64,000 nt of DNA, taken from Pseudomonas flavescens (lineage in GTDB: Bacteria; Pseudomonadota; Gammaproteobacteria; Pseudomonadales; Pseudomonadaceae). The position numbers and the translations under genes were made by a program. This document shows, in pieces, positions 1 to 8,906 of this stretch (position 1 is its first letter; each line of letters opens with the position of its first letter). The DNA is taken from assembly GCF_013408425.1 (NCBI RefSeq), contig NZ_JACBYV010000001.1:868001-932000 (forward strand). Direction: 5' to 3'. Below the pieces are notes generated by a model, which was not told the origin of the DNA, did no database searches, and saw nothing but the letters and a program-made list of their open reading frames with translations.

Positions 1-425
1 CCACCCAGGCGCTGCCGATCATGCGCGTCGCCACTCGCCAGCAGTCCGGTTTCGTCGAAGACCTGCTGCGCAGCCAGGTGGCCGACAAGACCAATTGGCG
101 CGCGTTGCTCAAGGGCGATGCGACGCCGGTCGACCTGCTCGCCGTGCGCGAACAGATCTTCCATGCCTGCGCCGAAGGCATCGATGCGCTGCAGCAGCGT
201 TTCGGCCTGCAGGCCGTGCTGCCGTTGAACGAGCAGTCGGTGGTCGATATCCGTTACCCGATCGAGGGCTATCCGGCCAAGATCACCAGCTTCAACCTGG
301 ACAAGAATCCCGTCGCCGAAGGCACACTGCTCGGCATCAAGGGCCAGTACCTGATGTTCGATACCGGCGTGATCAATATCCGCAAGTACACCGCTTACCA
401 GATCGCAGCCAGCTGCGCCGCCTGA
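1..425 (+). CDS. DUF2797 family protein (5' end missing)
   Basis: The reading frame is open from the first full codon at base 3 with no start, so this is the C-terminal part of a gene that begins outside the window. The visible part is about 140 residues. It contains YPIEGYPAKITSFNLDKNP and a C-terminal KGQYLMFDTGVINIRKYT segment, which I recognise as DUF2797, a protein of unknown biochemical role that precedes pepN in Pseudomonas. It ends 68 bases before pepN on the same strand, consistent with co-transcription. The family is known only by sequence, so no function is inferred. Confidence 0.8.
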   Translation, partial: TQALPIMRVATRQQSGFVEDLLRSQVADKTNWRALLKGDATPVDLLAVREQIFHACAEGIDALQQRFGLQAVLPLNEQSVVDIRYPIEGYPAKITSFNLDKNPVAEGTLLGIKGQYLMFDTGVINIRKYTAYQIAASCAA

Positions 426-493
426 CCGGCAGGCGCTGCTGACGCCATTCACCTGTCTGTCACGCCAATGGGCGTGGCATCGAAGAGGTTCCC

Positions 494-3157
494 ATGCGCA
501 CCGAGCAATCGAAGACCATCTACCTGAAGGACTATCAGGCGCCGGATTACCTGATCGACGAAACTCACCTGACCTTCGAGCTGTTCGAGGATCACACCCT
601 GGTCCACGCCCAGTTGGTGATGCGCCGCAACCCGGCGCTGTCGGCCGATCTGCCCGTGCTGACCCTCGATGGTCAGCAGCTGGAGCTGCTTGAACTCAAG
701 CTCGATGATCGCGCGCTGAGCGCCACCGACTACACGCTCACCGACAGTCACCTGACCCTGCAGCCGACCCAGGCCAGCTTCGTCGTCGACAGCAGCGTGC
801 GCATCCACCCGGAAAGCAACACCGCGCTGGAAGGGCTGTACAAGTCCAGCGGCATGTTCTGCACCCAGTGCGAGGCCGAAGGCTTCCGCAAGATTACCTA
901 CTACCTCGACCGCCCGGACGTGATGAGCAGCTTCACCACCACGGTGAGCGGCGACAAGCAGAAGTATCCGATCCTGCTGTCCAACGGCAACCCGGTGGCC
1001 AGCGGCCAGGAAGACGACGGTCGGCACTGGGCGACCTGGGAAGACCCGTTCAAGAAGCCGGCCTATCTGTTCGCTCTGGTCGCCGGTGATCTCTGGTGCG
1101 TGGAAGACAAGTTCACCACCGTGAGCAGCCGCGAAGTGACGCTGCGCATTTATGTCGAGCCGGAAAACATCGACAAGGTGCAGCACGCCATGGACAGCCT
1201 GAAGAAGTCCATGAAGTGGGATGAAGAGGTCTACGGTCGCGAGTACGACCTGGACATCTTCATGATCGTCGCGGTCAACGACTTCAACATGGGCGCCATG
1301 GAGAACAAGGGCCTCAACATCTTCAACTCCAGCGCCGTGCTGGCCCGCGCGGAAACCGCCACCGATGCCGCGCACCAGCGGGTCGAGGCGATCGTCGCCC
1401 ACGAGTATTTCCATAACTGGTCGGGCAACCGGGTAACCTGCCGTGACTGGTTCCAGCTGTCGCTCAAGGAAGGCTTCACGGTGTTCCGTGACGCAGCGTT
1501 CTCCGCCGACATGAACTCGGCGACGGTCAAGCGCATCCAGGACGTGGCCTACCTGCGTACCCATCAGTTCGCCGAGGATGCAGGCCCCATGGCCCACCCG
1601 GTGCGCCCGGATGCGTACATGGAGATCTCCAACTTCTACACCCTGACCATCTACGAGAAGGGTTCCGAAGTCCTGCGCATGATCCACACCCTGCTGGGCG
1701 AAGAAGCCTTCCGCAAGGGATCGGATCTGTACTTCGAGCGCCACGATGGCCAGGCCGTGACCTGCGACGACTTCGTCAAGGCCATGGAAGATGCCAGCGG
1801 CATCGACCTGACCCAGTTCAAGCGCTGGTACACCCAATCGGGCACCCCGCGCCTGGCCGTCGCCGAGCGTTACGACGCTGCCGCGAAAACCTATACCCTG
1901 ACCTTCATCCAGAGCTGCCCGGCCACTCCAGGGCAGCGCGAGAGCGACAAGTTGCCCTTCGTGATTCCGGTCGAGTTGGGGCTGCTCGATGCCCAGGGCG
2001 ACGACCTGCCACTGCGCCTGCAGGGCGAGGCCGCTGCCGCTGCTGGTAGCCGCGTGCTGTCGGTGACCGAAGCGCAGCAATCGTTCACTTTCGTCGATAT
2101 CGCCGAGAAACCCTTGCCTTCGCTGCTGCGTGGCTTCAGTGCACCGGTCAAGCTGAGTTTCCCCTACGACCGCGATCAACTGATGTTCCTGATGCAGCAC
2201 GACAGCGACGGTTTCAATCGCTGGGAGGCGGGTCAGCAGCTCAGCGTGCAGGTACTGCAGGAGCTGATCGGCCAGCACCAGCGCGGCGAGACGCTGGAGC
2301 TCGATCAGCGGCTGGTCAGCGCACTGCGCACCCTGTTGCAGGATGGCTCGCTGGATCAGGCCATGGTCGCCGAGATGCTCTCGCTGCCAGGCGAGGCCTA
2401 CCTCACCGAGATCAGCGACGTGGCCGATGTCGACGCCATCCACGGCGCGCGTGAATTCGCTCGCCAGCAACTGGCCGAAGCCTTGTTCGAGCCGCTGTGG
2501 CAGCGTTATCAAGCCAACCGCGAGGTATCGCGCACGACGCCTTACGTGGCCGAGGCCGAGCATTTCGCTCGTCGCGCCCTGCAGAACATCGCGCTGTCGT
2601 ACCTGATGCTGACCGGCAAGCCCGAGGTGCTGGCGGCGACGCTGGAGCAGTACGAGGCGTGCGACAACATGACCGAGCGCCTCACCGCCCTGGCCGTGCT
2701 GGTCAATTCACCGTTCGAGGCTGAGCGCAGCAAGGCCCTGGCGGCCTTCGCCGAGCACTTCAAGGATAACGCCCTGGTCATGGATCAGTGGTTCAGCGTC
2801 CAGGCGGCCAGCACCTTGCCAGGTGGCTTGGCGCGCGTGCAGGCGTTGATGGAGCACCCGGCGTTCACCCTGAAGAACCCCAACAAGGTACGTGCGCTGA
2901 TCGGCGCATTCGCCGGCCAGAACCTGGTCAACTTCCATGCCGCCGATGGCAGCGGTTATCGCTTCCTCGCCGATCAGGTGATCGTGCTCAACGCCCTCAA
3001 CCCGCAGATCGCGTCGCGCCTGCTGGCACCGCTGACCCGCTGGCGCAAGTATGGCAGCGAGCGCCAGGCGCTGATGAAAGCGGAGCTGGAGCGCATTCTC
3101 GCCTCCGGTGAGCTGTCGGCGGATGTTTACGAGGTGGTGAGCAAGAGCCTGGCCTGA
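494..3157 (+). CDS. pepN: Aminopeptidase N (M1 family zinc metallopeptidase)
   Basis: An 887-residue protein, the usual length for gammaproteobacterial PepN. It removes N-terminal residues from peptides in the cytoplasm. Visible hallmarks are the GAMEN exopeptidase motif at residues 267-271 and the zinc site HEYFH at 303-307 followed by the third ligand Glu326 (KEGFTVFRD), the HEXXH-x18-E arrangement of clan MA. The C-terminal helical domain is full length. There is no signal peptide, which agrees with a cytosolic enzyme. The start at MRTEQSK has an upstream GAAGAGGTTCCC ribosome-binding region. A long open frame on the opposite strand is only a GC-rich mirror of this gene. Confidence 0.97.
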   Translation: MRTEQSKTIYLKDYQAPDYLIDETHLTFELFEDHTLVHAQLVMRRNPALSADLPVLTLDGQQLELLELKLDDRALSATDYTLTDSHLTLQPTQASFVVDSSVRIHPESNTALEGLYKSSGMFCTQCEAEGFRKITYYLDRPDVMSSFTTTVSGDKQKYPILLSNGNPVASGQEDDGRHWATWEDPFKKPAYLFALVAGDLWCVEDKFTTVSSREVTLRIYVEPENIDKVQHAMDSLKKSMKWDEEVYGREYDLDIFMIVAVNDFNMGAMENKGLNIFNSSAVLARAETATDAAHQRVEAIVAHEYFHNWSGNRVTCRDWFQLSLKEGFTVFRDAAFSADMNSATVKRIQDVAYLRTHQFAEDAGPMAHPVRPDAYMEISNFYTLTIYEKGSEVLRMIHTLLGEEAFRKGSDLYFERHDGQAVTCDDFVKAMEDASGIDLTQFKRWYTQSGTPRLAVAERYDAAAKTYTLTFIQSCPATPGQRESDKLPFVIPVELGLLDAQGDDLPLRLQGEAAAAAGSRVLSVTEAQQSFTFVDIAEKPLPSLLRGFSAPVKLSFPYDRDQLMFLMQHDSDGFNRWEAGQQLSVQVLQELIGQHQRGETLELDQRLVSALRTLLQDGSLDQAMVAEMLSLPGEAYLTEISDVADVDAIHGAREFARQQLAEALFEPLWQRYQANREVSRTTPYVAEAEHFARRALQNIALSYLMLTGKPEVLAATLEQYEACDNMTERLTALAVLVNSPFEAERSKALAAFAEHFKDNALVMDQWFSVQAASTLPGGLARVQALMEHPAFTLKNPNKVRALIGAFAGQNLVNFHAADGSGYRFLADQVIVLNALNPQIASRLLAPLTRWRKYGSERQALMKAELERILASGELSADVYEVVSKSLA

Positions 3158-3168
3158 GGAGTATCCCC

Positions 3169-3732
3169 GTAGGAGCGTCGCCCCCGGCGCGATGCGATAG
3201 CGGCCTTGATGCGAATCTGCGTTGTCCACGCAATTCGCCCGCAAGCGGGCTCCTACAGGGGGAGGGTTGGTCACGGTGGTGTAGGAGCGCCGCCCTCGGC
3301 GCGAAGAGGGTGGCCTTGATGCGGTATCTGCGTTGTCCCCGCGACTCGCCCGTAAGCGGGCTCCCACAGGGGAGGGCTGGTCACGGTGGTGTAGGAGCGT
3401 CGCCCTCGGCGCGAAGAGGGTGGCCTTGCTGCGGTATCTGCGTTGTCCACGCGATTCGCCCGCAAGCGGGCTCCCACAGGGGAGGGCTGGTCACGGTGGT
3501 GTAGGAGCGTCGCCCTCGGCGCGAAGAAGGTGGCCTTGCTGCGGTATCTGCGTTGTCCCCGCGATTCGCCCGCAAGCGGGCTCCTACAGGGGCAGGGTTG
3601 GTCACGGTGGTGTAGGAGCGCCGCCCTCGGTGCGAAGAGGGTGGCCTTGATTCGATATCTGCGTTGTTCACGTAATTCGCCCGCAAGCGGGCTCCTACGG
3701 GCTCCGTGTGTAGGAGCCCGCTTGCGGGCGAT
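3169..3732. repeat. Tandem array of five ~110-bp REP units plus a terminal inverted REP
   Basis: Units begin with GTAGGAGCG at 3169, 3281, 3391, 3501 and 3612, giving spacings of 112, 110, 110 and 111 bases. Each unit has a left palindrome (GTCGCCCTCGGCGCGAAG) and a right one (CGCCCGCAAGCGGGCTCC), joined by a conserved linker (GGCCTTGATGCGGTATCTGC). A lone inverted REP, GTAGGAGCCCGCTTGCGGGC, closes the array at 3710. Whole units including linkers are repeated, so the array probably grew by tandem duplication. There is no leader and no variable spacer, so it is not a CRISPR array. Confidence 0.9.
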
Positions 3733-4164
3733 GCGATGGTGGCCTGACCGCTCTCGTGCCCCTCGCCATTGTGCCGGCATTCATCAACGTGCCAGCCCTC
3801 CATCCTGCTTGGGGGCAGTTCAGCAGCCAGCAGAACCCTCCGAAGGTCTGAAAAGTTCGTTCTAGAGCGGTTTGACTTGATTTAACGCGCATCATCGGGC
3901 CGAATGTTACCGTTCGTTCCCGCAGTAACGTTTTTTCGTTACCTGTCGGTATCGAAAGTTACCTTCTTATAAGTCGACACACTTAATATCCGGCGCCGTC
4001 GATTGACGAATGCGTGGAGCTGTGTGCGCTTCGCAGCGCTTTCTGGGGAGGAGGGCGTTCGAAAAGGCGCTAATCGAGGGCTATTGGTCAGTGGACGACC
4101 AGTCATAAAAAGACGCTACGGAGCTGCTCTGGAAAAGCACTTTCGGCTAATACGATCGTTTGAA
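3733..4164. other. Intergenic regulatory region with repeated GTTAC/GTAAC motifs
   Basis: No convincing gene lies here. Between 3900 and 3960 the sequence turns AT-rich and carries GTTAC or GTAAC at about 3906, 3925, 3938 and 3956. Two of them form the palindrome GTAACG-N6-CGTTAC at 3925-3942. The cluster lies about 220-260 bases upstream of the sigma-54 promoter at 4165, a usual distance for an enhancer-binding activator. That role is an inference. Confidence 0.45.
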
Positions 4165-4181
4165 TTGGCACCAAGGTTGCA
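4165..4181 (+). promoter_or_regulatory. Sigma-54 (-24/-12) promoter for the DUF1302 operon
   Basis: TTGGCACCAAGGTTGCA matches the RpoN consensus YTGGCACG-N4-TTGCW except for one base. The invariant GG (4167-4168) and GC (4179-4180) are separated by exactly ten bases. Transcription would start near 4192, about 115 bases before the DUF1302 start codon. No competing sigma-70 promoter stands out. Confidence 0.8.
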
Positions 4182-4306
4182 CTGCATGGGGCAGTGACGT
4201 CAGCCAGTTCAGCGCAATGACAGGACGCCCCAGCAAGGTGTCCGCCAGGCCCACCGAAAACGGGCCGGATAGAACAACGACTGTCTGTCAGCGGAGTAGA
4301 GATTCA

Positions 4307-6310
4307 ATGCGTATCAAGTCCTTTGAGCCGGCCTTGCGCCTGGTGCCGGCGAAGGCGGGTTATGCCCTGGCCAGCGTGTTACCGCTGCTGGTCACGGTGC
4401 CCGTACAGGCGGCGGAGTTCAGCTTCGTCGACAACGAAATCAGCGGCTCGCTCGACACCACGCTGTCCTACGGGCAGCTGTGGCGTGTGCAGGGGCAGAG
4501 CAGAAGCAACGACGACGTCAACGTCAACGACGGCAATCGCAATTTCGATACCGGGCTGGTTTCCGAGGTGTTCAAGATCACCTCCGACCTGGAAATGAAT
4601 TACCAGAACTACGGCCTCTTCGTGCGTGGCACGGCATTCTATGACACCCGGATCATGGACAAGCGCAACGACTTCAACAGCGGTAACAGGCCCACTCAGC
4701 CGAGCCAGAACTTCCCCAACGATGACAGCTTCACTCGCGATACTCGGCACAAGGCCGGACGCGATGCGCAGATCCTCGATGCCTACGTGTATGGCAACTG
4801 GGATGTCGCCGAGCGTCCGGTCAGTGCGCGTCTGGGTCGGCAGGTGTTCAACTGGGGCGAGGGCGTGTTCTATCGCGGTGGCGTGAACACCAGCAACCCG
4901 GTGGACGGCGCGCGCTTCCGTCTACCAGGTTCGGAGATCAAGGAAGTGCTGATCCCCGTCGAGGCGGTCAGTTTCAATATTGGCCTGACCGACAACCTGT
5001 CGATGGAGACCTTCTACCAGTTCAACTGGAAGGAAACCGCCATCGACCCGGTGGGCAGCTACTTCTCCGAGACCGACCTGTTCGCCGAGGGTGGCAATAC
5101 CGCCTATTCGCGCCTGCCGGCGCTGCTTCCGCTGGCCGGGTTGTATGGTGGCCTGGGTGCCACGGGTGGTCTGCAGGGTGGTCGCAACATCGACGGCAAC
5201 GGTTACATCAAGGTGGCGTCCATCGGCAAGGACATCAATGCCAGGAACGATGGTCAGTTCGGCGTGGCCTTTCGCTATATCGCCGAGCAGTTGAACTCGA
5301 CCGAGTTCGGTTTCTACTTCGTCAATTACCACGCCAAGGAGCCGACCGCTGCGGCCGATCTGGGCAGCTATCCCGGGCTGAATCTCGCGGCCATTCAGGC
5401 GGCTGCAACGCCAGCCATCCAGCAGTCGGTAGCCAGCGCGGTCGGGCTGACGGTGCCCCAGCTGCAGGGCGCCATCGCGGCCGATCCTACCGGTGGCCTG
5501 GCCAATGCCTACCGCAATGCACTCTCCAGTGCCGTGGGCGGGATTGCCACCATCGACGTCGCCAACAGCATCAACGCCCGCCGCGAGTACGTCGAAGATA
5601 TCCGCATGTACGGCTTCAGCTTCAATACCACCCTGGGCAATGCCTCGCTGTTCGGTGAGCTGTCCTATCGGCCGAACCTGCCGATCGGTGTCGCCGCCAC
5701 CAACGACCTGCTCGGCGATCTGCTGCGTCAGGCGCCGCAAGTGGTGCAAGGCCAGCAGGTGAATATCGGTGGCAACGCTCTGCAGCTTGGCGAGCAGATC
5801 CACAACTACGAGCGTGTCGAGGCCTACAACGCCTCGCTGGGCAGCATCTACAACTTCGGCCCGTCGCTGGGGTTCGATGCGCTGACCGGCGTGGCCGAAC
5901 TGGCCTCCGAGCACCTGCGCGGCAGCGACCTGAAGTACACCGCCTACGATGGCTCGACCCGCTACTACGCCGGGCGTGGTGATTCCTCCTACGCGTTCGG
6001 TTATGGCCGCAGTTATCAGGTCAACAAGAACGCCTATGGTTACACCCTGGTGCTGTCGGGCACCTGGAACGACGTCGTGGCCGGGGTCAATCTGTCGCCC
6101 TTCGTCGTCTACAAGGATGACTTCGAGGGCAACTCCTACCAGACCGGTAATTTCGTCGAAGGCCGCAAGGCTTACACCCTCGGCATGAAGGCCAACTACA
6201 TGAACAGCCTGGAAGCCGAGCTGCAGTACACCGAGTTTTCCGGTGGCGGTAACAACAACGCCGTGCGCGACCGCGACAATGTCGGCGTCAACGTCAAATA
6301 CTCCTTCTGA
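4307..6310 (+). CDS. DUF1302 family outer-membrane protein
   Basis: A 667-residue protein starting at ATG 4307, preceded by GGAG at 4293-4296. The longer open frame upstream would run across the promoter and leader. An N-terminal signal peptide ends near VPVQAAEF. The rest is rich in alternating aromatic and polar strands and ends in VNVKYSF with a terminal Phe, typical of an outer-membrane beta-barrel. I recognise the family as DUF1302. It lies 15 bases before a DUF1329 gene, and the two families are commonly paired in Pseudomonas. A role in handling hydrophobic compounds or lipids at the outer membrane is plausible, but the substrate is unknown. Confidence 0.88.
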   Translation: MRIKSFEPALRLVPAKAGYALASVLPLLVTVPVQAAEFSFVDNEISGSLDTTLSYGQLWRVQGQSRSNDDVNVNDGNRNFDTGLVSEVFKITSDLEMNYQNYGLFVRGTAFYDTRIMDKRNDFNSGNRPTQPSQNFPNDDSFTRDTRHKAGRDAQILDAYVYGNWDVAERPVSARLGRQVFNWGEGVFYRGGVNTSNPVDGARFRLPGSEIKEVLIPVEAVSFNIGLTDNLSMETFYQFNWKETAIDPVGSYFSETDLFAEGGNTAYSRLPALLPLAGLYGGLGATGGLQGGRNIDGNGYIKVASIGKDINARNDGQFGVAFRYIAEQLNSTEFGFYFVNYHAKEPTAAADLGSYPGLNLAAIQAAATPAIQQSVASAVGLTVPQLQGAIAADPTGGLANAYRNALSSAVGGIATIDVANSINARREYVEDIRMYGFSFNTTLGNASLFGELSYRPNLPIGVAATNDLLGDLLRQAPQVVQGQQVNIGGNALQLGEQIHNYERVEAYNASLGSIYNFGPSLGFDALTGVAELASEHLRGSDLKYTAYDGSTRYYAGRGDSSYAFGYGRSYQVNKNAYGYTLVLSGTWNDVVAGVNLSPFVVYKDDFEGNSYQTGNFVEGRKAYTLGMKANYMNSLEAELQYTEFSGGGNNNAVRDRDNVGVNVKYSF

Positions 6311-6325
6311 TCACGGAGATACAGG

Positions 6326-7687
6326 ATGCTGAACCTCAAAGGCGTCGCAGTCGCGCTGGTGCTGCTGGCCGGTAACGCCCAGGCGGCTGTTTCGCCTCAG
6401 GATGCGGCCAGGCTGGGCACCAGCCTGATGCCACTTGGCGGCGAAAAGGCCGGCAACGCAGCGGGCACCATTCCGGCCTGGACAGGCGGGATCACCCAGG
6501 CACCGGCTGGTTATCAAGGCTCGGGCAAGCACCATGTCGATCCTTTCGCGAACGACAAGCCGCTGTTCACCATCACCAAGGCCAACCTGCAGCAGTACCG
6601 GGACAACCTCACGCCTGGGCAGATCGCACTGTTCGAAGCCTACCCGGATACCTACCAGATGCCGGTGTACACCAGTCGCCGTTCCGGTTCGGCGCCGCAG
6701 TGGGTCTACGACAACACGGCGAAGAACGCGCTCAGCGCCAAGCTGCTCGACGGCGGCAACGGCTTCGCCGATGCCTACGGTGGCATCCCGTTCCCGATCC
6801 CGCAGAGCGGTGTCGAGGCGCTGTGGAACCACATCGCCCGTTATCGCGGTACCTACATCGTACGGCGTGCCTCGGAAGTGGCGGTGCAGCGCAATGGCTC
6901 CTACTCGCTGGTCACCTCGCAGCAGGAGGCGATGTTCAAGTTCTACGACCCCAAGGGCAGTTACGCCAACCTGAACAACATCCTCTTCTACTACCTGTCG
7001 TTCACCCGCAGCCCGGCGCGTCTGGCTGGTGGCGCGGTGTTGGTCCACGAGACCCTCGATCAGGTCAAGGAGCCGCGTCAGGCCTGGGGGTACAACGCCG
7101 GTCAGCGCCGTGTGCGGCGAGCACCTAATCTCGCCTATGACACGCCGATCTCCGCAGCCGATGGCCTGCGTACCGCCGATGACACCGACATGTTCAACGG
7201 CGCTCCGGATCGTTACGACTGGAAGCTGGTCGGCAAGAAGGAAATCTACATCCCCTACAACAACTACAAGGTCACCAGCCCGCAGGTCAAATACGAGGAT
7301 CTGCTGCAGGTCGGTCACCTCAATCCGGCTTTCACCCGCAATGAGCTGCACCGGGTGTGGGTCGTGGAGGGCACGCTCAAGCCCGGCGCCCGGCACATCT
7401 ATTCCAAGCGAACCCTGTATCTCGACGAAGACAGCTGGCAGGCTGCGGTGGTCGATCAGTACGATGGTCGGGGGGAATTGTGGCGCGTGTCTCTGGCGTA
7501 TCTGAAGAACTACTATGAGCTGCCGACTACCTGGTCTGCGCTGGATGTCTTCCACGATCTGCAGGCGCGTCGCTACCACGTACAGAATCTGGATAACGAA
7601 GAAGCCAATACCATCGACTTCAGTCAGCCTGCCGTCGATGATGGCTACTTCACGCCGGCAGCGCTGCGCCGCCGCGGGACTCGCTGA
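6326..7687 (+). CDS. DUF1329 family periplasmic protein
   Basis: A 453-residue protein with a short signal peptide (cleavage probably after GNAQA). ACGGAGA lies upstream of the ATG at 6326. The N-terminal TIPAWTGGI segment and the C-terminal DLQARRYHVQNLDNE region are typical of DUF1329. It follows the DUF1302 gene by 15 bases, so the two are probably translated from one message. DUF1329 proteins are thought to be exported partners of DUF1302 barrels; the molecular role is not known. A shuttle or receptor for a hydrophobic substrate is inference from context only. Confidence 0.87.
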   Translation: MLNLKGVAVALVLLAGNAQAAVSPQDAARLGTSLMPLGGEKAGNAAGTIPAWTGGITQAPAGYQGSGKHHVDPFANDKPLFTITKANLQQYRDNLTPGQIALFEAYPDTYQMPVYTSRRSGSAPQWVYDNTAKNALSAKLLDGGNGFADAYGGIPFPIPQSGVEALWNHIARYRGTYIVRRASEVAVQRNGSYSLVTSQQEAMFKFYDPKGSYANLNNILFYYLSFTRSPARLAGGAVLVHETLDQVKEPRQAWGYNAGQRRVRRAPNLAYDTPISAADGLRTADDTDMFNGAPDRYDWKLVGKKEIYIPYNNYKVTSPQVKYEDLLQVGHLNPAFTRNELHRVWVVEGTLKPGARHIYSKRTLYLDEDSWQAAVVDQYDGRGELWRVSLAYLKNYYELPTTWSALDVFHDLQARRYHVQNLDNEEANTIDFSQPAVDDGYFTPAALRRRGTR

Positions 7688-7840
7688 GTCGATGGCGCGA
7701 TCGACTGCGCGGCTGTCATTCGCGCGATCGATAACGCGGGCTTTTTCTTACAAAACAGTGGATTTTGGATCCGCAAAGGCCGCTAGCATGAGCGTCGCTT
7801 CACAGGCGCTGGCAATAACAAGAAGAAGGGGGAGTTTTGT

Positions 7841-8887
7841 ATGAGTGAGCCCATTTTGCGGCGCATCAGGGGCGGGAAAAGCGTGCAGCCGGTGCTGCAG
7901 GCACTATCGCTGTGCGCGCTGCTGGTGGCCGCCGCGCCGCTCGTGCAGGCGCAAGCCCCTGACGAGGCCGTCAGCTATTCGGTGCCTTCGGCAAAGGCCG
8001 TGTCCAGCCTGTTGCTCGATATCGCTCACGCTGGCAAACGCCTGGTGGCGGTCGGTGAGCGCGGCCACATCCTCTATTCCGATAACGATGGCACGAGCTG
8101 GGAGCAGGCCAAGGTACCGACCCGGCAGATGCTCACTGCGGTGTTCTTCGTCGATGACAAGCACGGCTGGGCGGTCGGCCACGACGCCCTGGTATTGGCG
8201 ACCACCGATGGCGGTGCCACCTGGGTCAAGCAGTTCGAGGACCTGCAGCGCGAGGCGCCGTTGCTCGACGTCTGGTTCAAGGATCTGCAACACGGCTTCG
8301 CCATCGGCGCCTACGGGGCGCTGCTGCAAACCAGCGATGGTGGCGCCACCTGGGAAGATGTCAGCGACCGTCTCGACAACGAGGACGCCTATCACCTCAA
8401 CGGCATCGCCGAGGTGAAGGACACCGGTCTGTTCATCGTCGGCGAGATGGGCAGTCTGTTTCGCTCCGTCGATGGCGGCGAAACCTGGGAGACTCTGGAG
8501 GGCCCGTACCAGGGGTCGCTGTTCGGCGTGCTGGCCACCGGCGAGCCCCGCGGCCTGCTGGTCTATGGCCTGCGCGGGCACCTGTTCCAGTCCACCGACG
8601 GCGGTGACAGTTGGCAGCAGATCCCGTTGGCTACCGCCAGCGGCGGCACCCTGGAGTTTGGCCTGGCCAGCGCGGCCTTGCTCGATAACGGCAGTATCGT
8701 GGTGGTCGGGCATGGCGGCAGCGTGCTAACCAGCAGCGATCGCGGCCACAGCTTCAGCGTGTTCAATCGCCCGGATCGGGTGTCGCTGGCGGGCGTGACC
8801 GCAGGTGCCGATGGCAAGCTGATTCTGGTCGGGCAGGGCGGCGTACGCCTGACCTCGTCGACCGGTGCCAATCCAGGCCAACAATAA
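7841..8887 (+). CDS. YCF48/Asp-box beta-propeller protein, exported
   Basis: A 348-residue protein with a signal peptide ending near LVQAQAP. GGGGGAG lies upstream of the start codon. It contains at least five Asp-box repeats of the S/T-x-D-x-G-x-T-W type (YSDNDGTSWE, TTDGGATWVK, TSDGGATWED, SVDGGETWET, STDGGDSWQQ) and a sixth weaker one (SSDRGHSFSV), as in YCF48/BNR propellers. YCF48 proteins assist photosystem II assembly in cyanobacteria, but here the partners are a DUF1302 barrel and an MMPL pump, so a scaffold role in an envelope transport complex is more likely. The 153-base gap before it is the largest in the operon. Confidence 0.88.
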   Translation: MSEPILRRIRGGKSVQPVLQALSLCALLVAAAPLVQAQAPDEAVSYSVPSAKAVSSLLLDIAHAGKRLVAVGERGHILYSDNDGTSWEQAKVPTRQMLTAVFFVDDKHGWAVGHDALVLATTDGGATWVKQFEDLQREAPLLDVWFKDLQHGFAIGAYGALLQTSDGGATWEDVSDRLDNEDAYHLNGIAEVKDTGLFIVGEMGSLFRSVDGGETWETLEGPYQGSLFGVLATGEPRGLLVYGLRGHLFQSTDGGDSWQQIPLATASGGTLEFGLASAALLDNGSIVVVGHGGSVLTSSDRGHSFSVFNRPDRVSLAGVTAGADGKLILVGQGGVRLTSSTGANPGQQ

Positions 8888-8906
8888 CAAGCTGGGGTAG
8901 TGTTCG

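Noticed and set aside
3169..3732. Possible CRISPR array because of regular spacing
   Set aside because: The intervals are conserved rather than unique, the repeats are Pseudomonas REP palindromes, and no cas gene is present.
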